In this document: piece by piece, positions 8,857 to 19,301 of the stretch
Numbering within the stretch: the stretch's first letter is position 1
Layout of the letters: each line of letters opens with the position of its first letter
Assembly (NCBI RefSeq): GCF_016786215.1
Contig: NZ_JADOBG010000022.1
Span: forward strand, 1 to 64,000
From: Legionella bononiensis
GTDB lineage: Bacteria; Pseudomonadota; Gammaproteobacteria; Legionellales; Legionellaceae
DNA: 64,000 nt
Reading direction: 5' to 3'
Made by a program: the position numbers and the translations under genes
The notes under the pieces: generated by a model
Database searches by the model: none
What the model was told of the DNA's origin: nothing
Seen by the model: only the letters and a program-made list of their open reading frames with translations

Positions 8857-11331
8857 ATGGATAATACCTATAAACCCCAAGAAGTTGAAGAACAAGCTCA
8901 ACAATATTGGCATAAAAAACAATCATTTAACGTAACCGAAGATTTAAACAAAGAGAAATTTTATTGTTTATCTATGTTCCCCTATCCTAGCGGAACCTTG
9001 CATATGGGGCACGTTCGCAATTACACCCTGGGAGATGTTATAGCACGCTATCAACGAGCCCTGGGTAAAAACGTCCTTCAACCAATAGGATGGGATGCTT
9101 TCGGTCTTCCTGCTGAAAATGCGGCAATTAAAAATGGAATCCCGCCAGCGGTGTGGACCAAAAAAAATATTGCGGCAATGAAAGAGCAATTTTTACGATT
9201 AGGTAACGCATACGACTGGAAGCGTGAATTAACTACTTGTGATCCAGAGTACTATCGCTGGGAACAATGGTTTTTCATTCGATTGTTTGAAAAAGGCTTA
9301 GTTTATAAGAAAAATGCCGTTGTAAACTGGGATCCAGTTGATCAGACTGTTTTAGCTAACGAACAAGTCGTTGATGGTCGAGGCTGGAGATCCGGTGCCT
9401 TGGTTGAGCGTAAAGAAATATCTCAATGGTTTATTAAAATCACTTCCTACGCAGACGAGTTGCTGAGTTCTCTGGATACTCTGGATGAGTGGCCTTCTCA
9501 GGTTAAACAAATGCAACGTAATTGGATCGGTAAATCCATTGGAACTGAAATCTATTTTCATGTAAATAATTATCCAAAACGCTTAAAAATATATACTACT
9601 CGACCCGACACATTGATGGGAGCAACGTACCTTGCAGTTGCTACCGATCATCCTTTAGCAAAGGAAGCAGCAACTCACAATGAAGAGGTTAAAGCATTTT
9701 TAGACAGTTGCCAGGGAACAAAAATGGCGGAAGCAGAACTGGCTACCATGGAAAAACGTGGCATTGATACAGGAATGACTGCTGTCCATCCGATAACAGG
9801 TAAAGATATTCCTGTATGGGTTGCCAATTTTGTGCTAATGCAATACGGCTCAGGAGCTGTAATGGCCGTACCGGCTCATGATCAACGTGACTGGGAATTT
9901 GCCCGTAAATACAAACTTCCGATTACCGAAGTAATTAAACCCGAGCAGGATAAAAAACATGATCTGACTCAGTCAGCTTATACCGGTGAAGGAATATTAA
10001 TTAATTCAGGGCAATTCGATAAATTACATTCTTCCCAGGCCATAGAATCAATTACTCAATTCCTGGAAACACATGAAGCAGGTAAAGCGACAATTAATTA
10101 CAGGCTTCGAGATTGGGGTGTGTCCCGACAAAGATATTGGGGTACTCCTATCCCAATGATACTCTGTGAACAATGTGGTGTAGTTCCAGTTCCTGATGAG
10201 GAACTCCCAGTAACTTTACCAGAAAATGTTGAATTTACGGGTGCAGGCTCGCCTCTTGCTCAATGCCCTGACTTTGTCAACGTTACCTGTCCTAAATGCG
10301 GACAGGACGCAATGCGAGAAACCGATACATTTGACACCTTCGTTGAATCATCATGGTATTATGCTCGCTTCGCCTGTAAAGGTCAGGAAAGCGCCATGCT
10401 TGACGACCGTGCCAAATACTGGACTCCAGTTGATCAATATATTGGTGGAATAGAACATGCGGTCATGCATTTACTTTATGCGCGTTTTTTCCATAAACTC
10501 ATGCGTGATGAAGGTCTGGTGAATTCAGATGAACCGTTTAAAGCCCTGCTCACTCAAGGTATGGTGTTAAAAGACGGGCATAAAATGTCTAAATCTGTTG
10601 GTAACGTGGTTGATCCCAATAACCTCATTGATACCTATGGTGCAGATACAGCTCGCCTGTTTGTGATGTTTGCAGCGCCTCCAGAACAATCTCTGGAATG
10701 GTCCGATACTGCAGTTGAAGGAGCGCACCGCTTTCTCAAACGAGTGTGGGCATTTGCTCATCAGCACGTCAATTTATTCATCGATATTAATGATATTATT
10801 CTAAGTGGCAATGGAATTATCGATTGGCAAAAAACTGAAAATCGTTTGAAAAAATCACGACATGTGGTGCATCAAATTCTGGCTCAAGCAAATAATGACT
10901 ACGAGAGAAATCAATTTAATACAGTCGTTTCCGGGTGCATGAAATTGTTTAATGAAATTTCAGGCTATACCATAGAAACTGAAGAAGATAAGTTTTTTAT
11001 CCATTCAAGTATGAGCATTTTGCTTAAATTGTTAGCCCCAATAACACCCCATATCTGTCACCATATTTGGCAACAACTGGGATTTGAAAAAGCAATTATC
11101 GATGCGCCATGGCCTAAAGTTGACAAAGGTGCGTTAAGAACAGAAGAAGTGGATTATGTGGTTCAGGTAAACGGCAAACTGAGAGCGCAATTTACCGCGA
11201 GCGCTGAAGCTTCAGAAGAGGAGTTAATTGAGGCAGCCAAGAAACACGCTCACAGTTTCCTGGAGAACCTCAGCATCAAGAAGGCTATAGTTGTTTCACA
11301 CAGACAATTAATTAATTTGGTTGTTGGTTAA
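8857..11331 (+). CDS. leuS: Leucyl-tRNA synthetase
   Basis: This class I synthetase of 824 residues charges tRNA-Leu. The HIGH motif appears in PYPSGTLHMGHVRNY (about residue 42) and KMSKS in GHKMSKSVGN (about residue 570). The long insertion between them is the CP1 editing domain, recognisable by YTTRPDTLMGATY. The zinc-type region has CEQCG and CPKCG. The stop codon overlaps the ATG of lptE (TAATG), so translation of the two is likely coupled. Confidence 0.98.
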   Translation: MDNTYKPQEVEEQAQQYWHKKQSFNVTEDLNKEKFYCLSMFPYPSGTLHMGHVRNYTLGDVIARYQRALGKNVLQPIGWDAFGLPAENAAIKNGIPPAVWTKKNIAAMKEQFLRLGNAYDWKRELTTCDPEYYRWEQWFFIRLFEKGLVYKKNAVVNWDPVDQTVLANEQVVDGRGWRSGALVERKEISQWFIKITSYADELLSSLDTLDEWPSQVKQMQRNWIGKSIGTEIYFHVNNYPKRLKIYTTRPDTLMGATYLAVATDHPLAKEAATHNEEVKAFLDSCQGTKMAEAELATMEKRGIDTGMTAVHPITGKDIPVWVANFVLMQYGSGAVMAVPAHDQRDWEFARKYKLPITEVIKPEQDKKHDLTQSAYTGEGILINSGQFDKLHSSQAIESITQFLETHEAGKATINYRLRDWGVSRQRYWGTPIPMILCEQCGVVPVPDEELPVTLPENVEFTGAGSPLAQCPDFVNVTCPKCGQDAMRETDTFDTFVESSWYYARFACKGQESAMLDDRAKYWTPVDQYIGGIEHAVMHLLYARFFHKLMRDEGLVNSDEPFKALLTQGMVLKDGHKMSKSVGNVVDPNNLIDTYGADTARLFVMFAAPPEQSLEWSDTAVEGAHRFLKRVWAFAHQHVNLFIDINDIILSGNGIIDWQKTENRLKKSRHVVHQILAQANNDYERNQFNTVVSGCMKLFNEISGYTIETEEDKFFIHSSMSILLKLLAPITPHICHHIWQQLGFEKAIIDAPWPKVDKGALRTEEVDYVVQVNGKLRAQFTASAEASEEELIEAAKKHAHSFLENLSIKKAIVVSHRQLINLVVG

Positions 11332-11816
11332 TGAAAGCAAATTATTTTATAACGTTGCTTTTAGTACTTCTTTTATCCGCTTGTGGATTTCATTTGCGCG
11401 GGATAATTGATATTCCTGAATGGCTCAACAATGTATCCATTGTCTCCAGGGATGGAGATAAAGATCTGATCTCAAAAATGAAAACGCAACTGGAAGGATA
11501 TAAAATAAATGTAAATCCTGATCCAGCAAGCGCCAAATACTGGCTGATTATTAATAAATCTAATGTGCATCAACAAATCATCAGCATTGGCGCCAGCACC
11601 AACCCAAGACAATATCAGTTAATAATGACCACTCTATTTTCGCTGCAAACACCAAAAGGTCAAATTATTAAAGCACCAAAACAAGTAATGGTCACTCGAC
11701 AACTCACTGTAAACAATAACCGAATTTTAGGTTCAAATGAGGAAGAAACTATTTTATTAAATGAGATGCATCAAGACACGGTCATCCAAATTCTTAATCG
11801 GATAAGCCACAAATAG
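11331..11816 (+). CDS. lptE: LPS assembly lipoprotein LptE
   Basis: This 161-residue outer-membrane lipoprotein fits LptE, the plug partner of LptD in lipopolysaccharide insertion. It has a lipoprotein signal peptide ending in the lipobox LLSAC, followed by GFHLRG, a near-constant LptE signature. Its overlap with leuS and position just before holA are the standard gammaproteobacterial context. Confidence 0.93.
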   Translation: MKANYFITLLLVLLLSACGFHLRGIIDIPEWLNNVSIVSRDGDKDLISKMKTQLEGYKINVNPDPASAKYWLIINKSNVHQQIISIGASTNPRQYQLIMTTLFSLQTPKGQIIKAPKQVMVTRQLTVNNNRILGSNEEETILLNEMHQDTVIQILNRISHK

Positions 11817-11828
11817 TTGAATACATTT

Positions 11829-11868
11829 GTTTGATTATTCACAATCAAACGAGATAAATGTGATTGTG
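11829..11868 (+). promoter_or_regulatory. Two overlapping alternative hairpins between lptE and holA
   Basis: GTTTGATT (11829-11836) pairs perfectly with AATCAAAC (11843-11850). CACAATCA (11840-11847) pairs perfectly with TGATTGTG (11861-11868). The shared bases cannot be in both stems at once. Neither stem is followed by a T run. A role in expression of holA is only a possibility. Confidence 0.4.
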
Positions 11869-11928
11869 TACTTTATCATTATGAGTAGACTGAATAGACT
11901 ACAAACAGAGCCTTGATTAAAATGATGA

Positions 11929-12963
11929 ATGGGGCAAACAAAAAATACCATGCAAATAAAACATCAATTGCTTATACAACAAATCCAGAAAAGACTTGAC
12001 CCTATCTATGTATTAGTAGGCCAGGATAATTATCTTATTGAAGAGTCATTGAATATTATCAAGTCATCGATCAAAAAAGTGCATGATTATGAGGAAAAAA
12101 TTATATCCGTTCAGTCTACAGAAGACTGGAATACCATTCTGGAAGAAGCAAACAGCTACTCATTATTTTCCGATACTATTGTACTCAATATTCTCTATGA
12201 TAAAAAATCCATAGATGCTGCTGGAAAAAAAATCCTGACTCAATACCTGAACTCAATCAATTCTCGTTGCTTTATAATTATCAGAGCCCCAAACGTCCCA
12301 ACAAAACAATTAGCCTGGCTATCCAATCATAATCACGTCATGGTAGTAGTAGCCTATCCATTAAGCTCTGAAGCAATGAAAAGCTGGATTCAATCACGAT
12401 TCAAATTGAATTCATTGAATAGTACTCCTCAAATAGCCGACTTAATTTACCAATATACTCAAGGTAATATGCTTGCTTGTGCACAGGTCATTGAAAAAAT
12501 TGCATTAAGTAATCCTCCCGGTACTCAGATTACAACTCAATTGGCATTAGAGCACTTATTCGATCAGTGTGATTACTCTCTGTATGAGCTGGTGGATGCA
12601 TGTCTGCTAGGACAAGCGGATAAGGCAATACAAATACTGAGACAAGCGGTGAACAATAAATCTGAACCCACGTTAATTTTATGGATGCTTACCCAGGAGA
12701 TAAGATTATTGCTCCAGCTATCCTATTTAGTTCGGCTTGGAACGAATATAAAAAACGCCTGTAGTGAATTAAAAATATGGCCTCAGCGAGTCAATTTCTA
12801 CCAACTGGCCATCAAACGGTTTGATGAGACTCATTTACAGCAGCTGCTTTATTATTGTAAAAATATTGATGAACAGATCAAATCCAGTTTAAATAATCAG
12901 GTATGGAACTCCCTGGAACAACTGACCCTGTCTCTTAGTTTAGGAAAGCAATGCATAGTATAG
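11929..12963 (+). CDS. holA: DNA polymerase III delta subunit
   Basis: The 344-residue protein has the HolA layout: an N-terminal segment ending in [20 protein letters not shown] (equivalent to the degenerate P-loop region of delta), a middle region, and a helical C-terminal collar domain from about residue 210. Delta opens the sliding clamp in the clamp loader. The ATG at 11929 gives an eight-residue extension; an ATG at 11950 would align better with known HolA N-termini, and neither has a strong ribosome site. It overlaps nadD by 13 bp, the usual holA-nadD pairing. Confidence 0.92.
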   Translation: MGQTKNTMQIKHQLLIQQIQKRLDPIYVLVGQDNYLIEESLNIIKSSIKKVHDYEEKIISVQSTEDWNTILEEANSYSLFSDTIVLNILYDKKSIDAAGKKILTQYLNSINSRCFIIIRAPNVPTKQLAWLSNHNHVMVVVAYPLSSEAMKSWIQSRFKLNSLNSTPQIADLIYQYTQGNMLACAQVIEKIALSNPPGTQITTQLALEHLFDQCDYSLYELVDACLLGQADKAIQILRQAVNNKSEPTLILWMLTQEIRLLLQLSYLVRLGTNIKNACSELKIWPQRVNFYQLAIKRFDETHLQQLLYYCKNIDEQIKSSLNNQVWNSLEQLTLSLSLGKQCIV

Positions 12964-13586
12964 CGATCTTGGGCGGGACCTTTGATCCTGTTCATAATGG
13001 ACATATTCAAACAAGTATTAGGTTACAGACCTATTTTAAATTCGATGCCTATTACTTTTTACCATGCAAAATACCTACAATCAAACCCCCTGCACAGGCA
13101 AACAATGAGCACAGGGTAGAAATGCTTAAGCTGGCTATACAAAACCTTCCCTGTTTTGATATTGATTTACGTGAAATCAAACGTGACTCACCTTCTTACA
13201 TGGTTGAAACCTTACAAAGTTTCAGAACGGAGTATCAACAGGCATCAATTAACCTGATCATAGGATATGATGCCTTTCTTTCCTTGCCTCAATGGCATCA
13301 ATGGACCAAAATTATTGAATTAGCCAATCTGGTGGTAATTAACAGGGATCAATATGTGCAAAACCTCGTACCAGAAGCGATTAAGCATCTTCTGACAAGC
13401 CACAGAAATGATACAAAAGAACGATTATTAAATAGCAAAGCCGGTATCATTTGTTTTTTTGATGCAGGAAATTATGCAGTATCGTCAACTGATATACGCA
13501 ACAAACTAAAAAATAATCAGGATGTTACAAATGATCTGCCTAAAGAAGTTTATGAATACATTAAGTCGTGGGAACTGTATCAATAA
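12951..13586 (+). CDS. nadD: Nicotinate-nucleotide adenylyltransferase
   Basis: This 211-residue enzyme joins nicotinate mononucleotide and ATP to make deamido-NAD. The nucleotidyltransferase motif [12 protein letters not shown] is at residue 8 and the C-terminal motif SSTDIRNKL is present. Translation probably couples to holA through the 13-bp overlap. Its 3' end overlaps the 3' end of the convergent cvpA by 26 bp. Confidence 0.96.
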   Translation: MHSIAILGGTFDPVHNGHIQTSIRLQTYFKFDAYYFLPCKIPTIKPPAQANNEHRVEMLKLAIQNLPCFDIDLREIKRDSPSYMVETLQSFRTEYQQASINLIIGYDAFLSLPQWHQWTKIIELANLVVINRDQYVQNLVPEAIKHLLTSHRNDTKERLLNSKAGIICFFDAGNYAVSSTDIRNKLKNNQDVTNDLPKEVYEYIKSWELYQ

Positions 13587-14094
13587 TATTTTCAGTTGTA
13601 TCGACTGCTTTAACCTGTTTAATAAATTCAGGTAAATGCGAATAGAGCAATGAAACAACCGGATCAAAACGAGCATAAAGTTTTGAATCATTTGAATACT
13701 GCTGGTAAGGTAAAGAAGTCATTTTAACTGCAACCATAATCAGCGCTACAATAAATACTCCACGGACAAATCCAAATCCCATACCCAAAGTTCTGTCTGT
13801 ACCGCTCAATCCTGCACGTTTTAAAATAAAACTGAGTATGGCATTAATCACGCCGCCCACAAATAACGTTGCAAACATGATAATAATAAAGGCAATTGCC
13901 GTTCGTGCTGATTGTTCCTGTATGTAGGATTGAAGCCAGGGATCCAGGCTTTGCGAATAGTTAATTCCTAACCATATCGCTAAAACCCAGACACATAATG
14001 CGACGAGCTCTTTTACAAAGCCTCGAAATAAGCCAGTCAATACTGATAAACCAATAACAGAAATGATGGCAATATCAACCCATTGAAGTTGCAT
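13561..14094 (-). CDS. cvpA: CvpA family membrane protein
   Basis: The 177-residue protein has about four membrane helices and begins with [25 protein letters not shown], the typical CvpA N-terminus. In E. coli the family is linked to colicin V production and envelope stress tolerance; its molecular role is not settled. It follows the SPOR-domain gene by 2 bp on the same strand. In many relatives purF comes next; here it does not, and the gene instead collides with nadD. Confidence 0.9.
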   Translation of the reverse strand: MQLQWVDIAIISVIGLSVLTGLFRGFVKELVALCVWVLAIWLGINYSQSLDPWLQSYIQEQSARTAIAFIIIMFATLFVGGVINAILSFILKRAGLSGTDRTLGMGFGFVRGVFIVALIMVAVKMTSLPYQQYSNDSKLYARFDPVVSLLYSHLPEFIKQVKAVDTTENIIDTVPTT

Positions 14095-14096
14095 GG

Positions 14097-14894
14097 TTAA
14101 CTAACTCCGGTGTTCACAATGAAGCCATTTAACTGCATGGCGCTGGCTAATTGATTTTTTAATTTCATGACATCGAGTTTACTTGGTGAATGTCCAACAT
14201 ACACTTTATAAAAGGCGCCATTCCGATTGGAGCTCTTTACAAAGTTAGCTTTATAGCCTTTGGTTTGCAAACGTTTTACCAGTGATTGCGCATTGGATAT
14301 TTGTGTAAATGATGCCAATTGAAGGGCGTAAACATCTTTTTTATTTGCGGGATTGTATTTGGCTTTGGTAACTGAAGCAACTTTCGTCGATTTGGGTATG
14401 GTTTTATTCCTTGATGCAACTACAGGCGCTTTACTTCTAGGCTTTACAGACGCCGCAGCTACAGTCTGCTTCACTACAGTTTGTTTTGTTATGGTCTGTT
14501 TTGCAGTCGATTTAGCAGCCTGGTTTAATGCAAGTTGGACTGGCTCAGATTTTAAATCAGATTCATTTTTTGCGACAGAAGCAGCTCTGTTCGAAGAAAT
14601 CATATCTGATTTAATCGGTTCTGCCCTAACCAACTCAGGTAACTGACTCTCTTCTGACACTGCAGGGATTTTAACTTTAGCTACCTTGATTGTTTTGAAT
14701 ACGTCTTGTTCATTTGTAGAAACCACATCAGGCACTAATGGCTTTGGTGGTAATTTGATATTAACACTGTAATTATTTTCAAGGTTTTGGCTGGATTTTT
14801 TCAGAACAGCAGGTGCGAATATAGCTCCTAATGAAATAATAACGGCCAAACCAATCAAACGATGTTTAAGTTTCTCATCCATTACCAGTTTCAT
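14097..14894 (-). CDS. SPOR-domain cell division/envelope protein (DedD-like)
   Basis: The 265-residue protein has one N-terminal membrane anchor (LIGLAVIISLGAIFAPAVL), a long low-complexity linker rich in K, T, A and V, and a C-terminal SPOR domain (about residues 185-265, YALQLASFTQISNAQSLVKR). SPOR domains bind denuded peptidoglycan at the division site. The start has an AAGGAG site. It overlaps folC by 4 bp and precedes cvpA, the position held by dedD in E. coli (accD-folC-dedD-cvpA), so it is the positional DedD equivalent. Confidence 0.88.
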   Translation of the reverse strand: MKLVMDEKLKHRLIGLAVIISLGAIFAPAVLKKSSQNLENNYSVNIKLPPKPLVPDVVSTNEQDVFKTIKVAKVKIPAVSEESQLPELVRAEPIKSDMISSNRAASVAKNESDLKSEPVQLALNQAAKSTAKQTITKQTVVKQTVAAASVKPRSKAPVVASRNKTIPKSTKVASVTKAKYNPANKKDVYALQLASFTQISNAQSLVKRLQTKGYKANFVKSSNRNGAFYKVYVGHSPSKLDVMKLKNQLASAMQLNGFIVNTGVS

Positions 14895-16180
14895 TGTATC
14901 TCCTTCTGCTCCAAAATGTTATGTTGGGCAGCCATTACCTGACTAACCGTAAAAAATGACCCATAAACAACAATTAAGTCTCCAGCTTCAGCCTGATTCA
15001 AAGCCTGTTCAAAGGCAAGAAGTGGTGTATTATAGCAAACATCCACAATTATTTCCGCACCTTTAAATTGCGCCAAAAGCAAATCAGCGCTAGCAGCGCG
15101 TTTGTTATCTAATTGTGCAGGATACCATCGATCAACACAATCCCTTAGAGGAAAAATTAACCCAAAAATATCTTTATCCTTCAACGCGGAGAACACTGCA
15201 TGCACCCTGGTATTGGTATCCAGTTGTTTCATTCTATCTGCCAAAAGCCTTGCAGACTGAGGATTATGCGATACATCATATAAAATACGGACACTGCCCC
15301 TTTGTTGTAGCTGTAATCTACCGGGTAGAAACACTGTCTTCATGGCGGCGCGATATTGTTCATGTGAAACAGGTAGATCGTCTTCCAACAATAAACAGGC
15401 ACTAATCGCAGCAGATGCAGATTTTAATTGGATACACGGTATAGGCAGTTCACTAATGGTTCTACCCATAAAATTCAAGCTCCAATTAGACTCATGACGT
15501 TGAAATGAAAAATTCCTTGAGTACAAAAAGGTGGGCGAATCAAAATCTTTAGCGACATTGAGAATACTTGCTGGAGGATTCTCATCCGCATAGACAAAAG
15601 GTTTCTTCGGTCGCAAAATACCGGCTTTTTCATATCCGATGGCGTCTAGAGTTGTACCTAAAAACTCTTGATGGTCATAATCGATGGTAGTAATAACCGC
15701 CAAATCTGCATCAAGGATATTAGTTGCATCCATTCGACCGCCTAGTCCCACTTCAAGAATCAGAACATCCAGTTTGTTATTTTTGAAATACCATAATGCA
15801 GCCAGCGTCGTCATTTCAAAATAAGTCAGATTGACTTCTCCACGCCCCTCTTCAATAACACAAAAAGCATGACACAACTCATTATCCGGAATCGGCTTTA
15901 AATTGACTCGAATTCGTTCATTGAACTGAAGGAGATGAGGCGAGGTATATGCCCCGACTCTATACCCTGCGGTATGATAAATCGTTTCAAGCGCAGTTAC
16001 TGTTGAACCTTTGCCATTAGTACCTGCGACAGTAATTATTTTACAGTCTGGAGCTAGAAGATTTAACTTTTTTGCTACGGCCTTGATACGAGTTAATCCA
16101 AGTTGGATTTCCTGAGTATGTCGGGACTCCAGACTGCTTAACCAGTGATTTAAATCCCACTCACTCAATGGATTGTGCAA
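14891..16180 (-). CDS. folC: Folylpolyglutamate / dihydrofolate synthase
   Basis: This 429-residue Mur-ligase-fold enzyme adds glutamate to folates and, in the bifunctional type, forms dihydrofolate. The P-loop [11 protein letters not shown] and the segment [13 protein letters not shown] are clear. The start codon is TTG at 16180, preceded by GGGGA, inside the last 20 bp of accD, which suggests translational coupling. Confidence 0.96.
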   Translation of the reverse strand: MHNPLSEWDLNHWLSSLESRHTQEIQLGLTRIKAVAKKLNLLAPDCKIITVAGTNGKGSTVTALETIYHTAGYRVGAYTSPHLLQFNERIRVNLKPIPDNELCHAFCVIEEGRGEVNLTYFEMTTLAALWYFKNNKLDVLILEVGLGGRMDATNILDADLAVITTIDYDHQEFLGTTLDAIGYEKAGILRPKKPFVYADENPPASILNVAKDFDSPTFLYSRNFSFQRHESNWSLNFMGRTISELPIPCIQLKSASAAISACLLLEDDLPVSHEQYRAAMKTVFLPGRLQLQQRGSVRILYDVSHNPQSARLLADRMKQLDTNTRVHAVFSALKDKDIFGLIFPLRDCVDRWYPAQLDNKRAASADLLLAQFKGAEIIVDVCYNTPLLAFEQALNQAEAGDLIVVYGSFFTVSQVMAAQHNILEQKEIQ

Positions 16181-17045
16181 AATAGTTCCCCAAGCTTCTA
16201 CCAGTCAGTTTGGCTACTAATTCTGAAATGGTTGAACGCAGATGTTTCCGTTCAACAATCATATCAATATGCCCATGCTCTAATAAAAACTCACTCCGTT
16301 GAAATCCTTCGGGCAATGTTTGTCTCACGGTCTGTTCAATAACTCTGGGGCCTGCAAAACCAATTAACGCATTCGGTTCGGCAATAATCACATCACCAAG
16401 ACTAGCAAAGCTGGCAGAAACACCTCCCATAGTTGGATCGGTCAATACAACAATAAAGGGTAATCCGGTTTCAGCGAATTTCGCCAAAGCTGCAGAGGTT
16501 TTAGCCATTTGCATTAAAGAAAATAAACCTTCTTGCATTCGAGCACCACCACTTGCGGTAAAACAGATGTAAGGTCTTTTTTCCTGGGTAGCAATATTAA
16601 TGGCTCGAACAAATTTTTCACCAACGGTTGCCCCCATGGAGCCACCCATAAAATTAAATTCAAAAGAACTGACAACAACGGGTTGTTGAGACAAAGATCC
16701 CTTAACGACAACAAGGGCTTCTTTTTCGCCAGTAGCCTTTTGAGCTTGTGAAATTCTGTCTTTATATTTTTTAGAATCCCTGAACTTTAATCTATCCTGT
16801 GGTTCAAGATTGGCCGCAATTTCTTCCTGCCCCGCTTCATCTAAAAATTGAGAAATCCGTACACGCGCTGATATGCGGTGATGAAAATTGCATGATGGGC
16901 ACACCATTAGATTTTTGGCCAGCTCGGTACTGTAAAGAACTTCATTACATCCCGAACATTTAACCCACAATCCTTCAGGAACCCCTTTTTTTTGTGAGGT
17001 TTCAGTACGTACCCTTGATGGTAATAGTTTTTTAAACCAGCTCAT
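16161..17045 (-). CDS. accD: Acetyl-CoA carboxylase carboxyltransferase beta subunit
   Basis: The 294-residue beta subunit transfers the carboxyl group to acetyl-CoA in the first step of fatty acid synthesis. An N-terminal zinc ribbon is visible as [13 protein letters not shown] followed by CPSC, then the crotonase-like domain with [16 protein letters not shown]. It is the first gene of the accD-folC-SPOR-cvpA operon and is transcribed away from flaA. Confidence 0.97.
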   Translation of the reverse strand: MSWFKKLLPSRVRTETSQKKGVPEGLWVKCSGCNEVLYSTELAKNLMVCPSCNFHHRISARVRISQFLDEAGQEEIAANLEPQDRLKFRDSKKYKDRISQAQKATGEKEALVVVKGSLSQQPVVVSSFEFNFMGGSMGATVGEKFVRAINIATQEKRPYICFTASGGARMQEGLFSLMQMAKTSAALAKFAETGLPFIVVLTDPTMGGVSASFASLGDVIIAEPNALIGFAGPRVIEQTVRQTLPEGFQRSEFLLEHGHIDMIVERKHLRSTISELVAKLTGRSLGNYFAQSIE

Positions 17046-17187
17046 AAATTAGAACCTATATAGTGAATCGATTATTATTATACACAAAACAGAAGATATT
17101 CTTAACTAGTCATGTTATCCCTTCTTCACCCGGATATGAATAACCGCTTCAAAGGTATAAAACATCCAGAAACTGCCCCTCATTACA

Positions 17188-17224
17188 TCATATTAATGAT
17201 GCCGCATTTTCTCATTATTAATGA
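17188..17224. promoter_or_regulatory. Paired near-palindromes upstream of flaA
   Basis: TCATATTAATGA (17188-17199) and TCATTATTAATGA (17212-17224) differ by one inserted base and are 24 bp apart, a little over two helical turns. They lie about 120-150 bp upstream of the flaA sigma-28 promoter. They look like a pair of operator half-sites, but the binding protein is unknown. Confidence 0.4.
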
Positions 17225-17341
17225 TTTAAATCTACCCAAAGCATACCAGGTATGATTTTTAATTCACCATGAACAAAATTATAACATACTCATTTTATTA
17301 ATCATTTTTTTGTATTTTCCAAAAAAATGTACTAAGGACGC

Positions 17342-17368
17342 TAAAGTTATTTGTCACTTTTCCGATAA
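17342..17368 (+). promoter_or_regulatory. Sigma-28 (FliA) promoter of flaA
   Basis: TAAAGTTA (17342-17349), 11 bases, then TCCGATAA (17361-17368) matches the FliA consensus TAAAGTTT-N11-GCCGATAA at 14 of 16 positions with exact spacing. Flagellin genes are classical FliA targets. The promoter is 86 bp upstream of the flaA start. Confidence 0.92.
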
Positions 17369-17453
17369 CAAAAGTGGGTACGGTAAATTCGCAATAAAAA
17401 TAATGAATTTATCGAACAATAACCAAGGATTCAGGTCTGAGGAGACTAAAATC

Positions 17454-18881
17454 ATGGCTCAAGTAATAAATACAAACGTAGCGTCGTTGACATCCCAACG
17501 GAATTTGGGAGTTTCAGCGAATGCAATGCAAACATCGATTCAGCGGTTATCATCTGGTTTTAGAATTAACAGTGCTAAGGATGATGCTGCCGGTTTGGCA
17601 ATTTCTCAACGTATGACTGCTCAAATTCGTGGTATGAATCAGGCCGTTAGAAATGCTAATGATGGTATCTCTCTGGCTCAGGTAGCTGAAGGAGCAATGC
17701 AGGAAACCACGAACATTCTGCAACGTATGCGCGAATTGTCAGTACAGGCTGCTAACTCAACAAACAACTCATCTGACCGCTCATCAATTCAAAGTGAAGT
17801 ATCACAATTACAAAGTGAATTGAATCGTATTTCAAATAATACGGAATTTAACGGGCAAAGAATCCTGGACGGTTCATTTACCAATGCCAGTTTCCAGGTT
17901 GGTGCTAACGCAAACCAAACGATTAGTTTCAGTATCGGCAGTATTAAAGCGTCCTCTATAGGCGGTATTGCAACTGCAACAGGTAATGAAGTTTCTGCAG
18001 CAGCAGCTACTGACATCACTATTGCTTTAGGTGGTGGAGCAGCTTCTACAATCAACTCATCTGCTGGATTCGCAGGAGTACTTAACGGACAAGACGGTAC
18101 TTCTGCATATGCTAAAGCAGCTGCAATTAATTCTGCGGGTGTTGCTGGATTATCAGTAACTGCCTCTACTACAGGCACGCAAGCTGTTGGTGCTATAGGT
18201 GGTACTGCAGCTGATACCTATAACCTGACTCTTAATGGTGTTGCGATATTTACTGGTCAGGATGTCTCTACAGCAATGAGCAATACGACCCTTCGTGATG
18301 CAATCAATGGTGTGAGCGATCAAACTGGTGTTACCGCATCGCTGAATGGTGGTAACTTGACTTTAAACGCAGCCGATGGTCGTAACATTACTGTAACTGA
18401 AAGTGGTACAGGCTTTACTGCAGGTACTGACGGTATAACAGTTACTGGTGGTGATTTCGATGGCGTATTACGAGGAAAGTTGTCTGTGAGCGCCACTGAT
18501 ACGATTAATATTGGCGGTACAGTTGCTACTTTGGGTCTGAATGCTGCGATTGCTAAAGACTCTCTTGGAATAGACACTGTGGATGTCAGTACTGCTGCTG
18601 GTGCGCAAACTGCTATTAAGCGTATTGACGCAGCATTAAACAGTGTTAACGCAAACCGCGCCAGTATGGGTGCTTTGCAAAACCGATTTGATTCTACTAT
18701 TGCCAACCTACAAAACGTATCAGATAACTTGTCTGCTGCTCGCAGCCGAATTCAAGATGCTGACTACGCTGCTGAAATGGCCAATTTAACCAAGAACCAA
18801 ATCTTGCAACAAGCTGGTACAGCAATGCTGGCTCAAGCGAACAGCATGCCACAATCTGTTTTATCATTGTTAGGTCGCTAG
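17454..18881 (+). CDS. flaA: Flagellin FlaA
   Basis: This flagellar filament subunit has 475 residues from the ATG at 17454, which follows a GAGGAG ribosome site at 17439-17444. The conserved N-terminal D0/D1 region starts [15 protein letters not shown] and contains [19 protein letters not shown]. The variable middle (about residues 180-390) is rich in A, G, T and S. The conserved C-terminus ends in [14 protein letters not shown]. In Legionella the flagellin C-terminus is the part sensed by host NAIP5/NLRC4, and that region is intact. It has a strong own promoter and terminator, as expected for a very highly expressed single gene. Confidence 0.98.
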   Translation: MAQVINTNVASLTSQRNLGVSANAMQTSIQRLSSGFRINSAKDDAAGLAISQRMTAQIRGMNQAVRNANDGISLAQVAEGAMQETTNILQRMRELSVQAANSTNNSSDRSSIQSEVSQLQSELNRISNNTEFNGQRILDGSFTNASFQVGANANQTISFSIGSIKASSIGGIATATGNEVSAAAATDITIALGGGAASTINSSAGFAGVLNGQDGTSAYAKAAAINSAGVAGLSVTASTTGTQAVGAIGGTAADTYNLTLNGVAIFTGQDVSTAMSNTTLRDAINGVSDQTGVTASLNGGNLTLNAADGRNITVTESGTGFTAGTDGITVTGGDFDGVLRGKLSVSATDTINIGGTVATLGLNAAIAKDSLGIDTVDVSTAAGAQTAIKRIDAALNSVNANRASMGALQNRFDSTIANLQNVSDNLSAARSRIQDADYAAEMANLTKNQILQQAGTAMLAQANSMPQSVLSLLGR

Positions 18882-18891
18882 GATGTAACAA

Positions 18892-18926
18892 TTGAGGTGT
18901 AGCTGTTGCTACACCTCAATTTGTTT
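18892..18926 (+). terminator. Rho-independent terminator of flaA
   Basis: A perfect 12-bp stem, TTGAGGTGTAGC with GCTACACCTCAA, has a 4-base loop TGTT and is followed by TTTGTTT. It begins 10 bp after the flaA stop, so flaA should be mainly monocistronic. Confidence 0.93.
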
Positions 18927-18951
18927 ATACCCCCAAAGCTATTTGGGTATA
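18926..18951 (+). promoter_or_regulatory. Hairpin just before the flaG ribosome site
   Basis: TATACCC pairs with GGGTATA, with further AAA/TTT pairing inside around a CC bulge. The 3' base of the stem abuts the ribosome site AAAGGAG (18951-18957). It could affect flaG translation or protect a processed 5' end; no function is shown. Confidence 0.4.
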
Positions 18952-18963
18952 AAGGAGTATGAT

Positions 18964-19242
18964 ATGAATATTGAACCAACACCTTCAGTCAATCAAATGA
19001 CCCAGACTGAATCAATAAAAGACGCCGATGAAGTCAATAAAATTGAACATCAAAGCACTATAGATTCCGTGCTGGATGCTGAAACAAAGCAGACATTGGA
19101 CGAGGCTACAGGATTGATCCAGACAATTGTTTCAGACAAACTATCGGACAAAGTAATTCGTAAAATGCCATCTGATGAATACTTGCATTTATTAAGTTTG
19201 CTTGATGAAATTATTAGTGGTTCTATAGATAAGCACGTTTAA
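18964..19242 (+). CDS. flaG: FlaG family protein
   Basis: The 92-residue protein starts at the ATG at 18964, preceded by AAAGGAG seven bases upstream. An N-terminal extension back to 18892 would run through the flaA terminator and is rejected. The C-terminal half (KVIRKMPSDEYLHLLSLLDEI) matches the FlaG family, small proteins encoded between flagellin and the filament cap and thought to influence filament length. The order flaA-flaG-fliD-fliS supports the call. Confidence 0.9.
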   Translation: MNIEPTPSVNQMTQTESIKDADEVNKIEHQSTIDSVLDAETKQTLDEATGLIQTIVSDKLSDKVIRKMPSDEYLHLLSLLDEIISGSIDKHV

Positions 19243-19301
19243 TAAATGGACCTGTTTGATGAGGCTGAATAATTAAAACAATAATTTAAATAAGGGAATA
19301 T

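Larger units (their letters stand above)
17046..17453. other. Divergent accD-flaA intergenic region
   Basis: This 408-bp region separates accD and flaA. It holds the sigma-28 promoter and ribosome site of flaA and two near-palindromic TCAT(T)ATTAATGA sites at 17188-17199 and 17212-17224. A longer in-frame start for flaA at 17310 lies upstream of the promoter and is not credible. Confidence 0.75.

Noticed and set aside
14353..14646. 97-codon plus-strand frame inside the SPOR-domain gene
   Set aside because: It is the antisense of a low-complexity linker and shows no sign of being a gene.
17310..17453. N-terminal extension of flagellin by 48 residues
   Set aside because: It includes the sigma-28 promoter, and MAQVIN after GAGGAG is the standard flagellin start.
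17789..18706. Long minus-strand open frames inside flaA
   Set aside because: They arise from the biased codon use of an A/T/G/S-rich flagellin and have no ribosome sites or recognisable domains.
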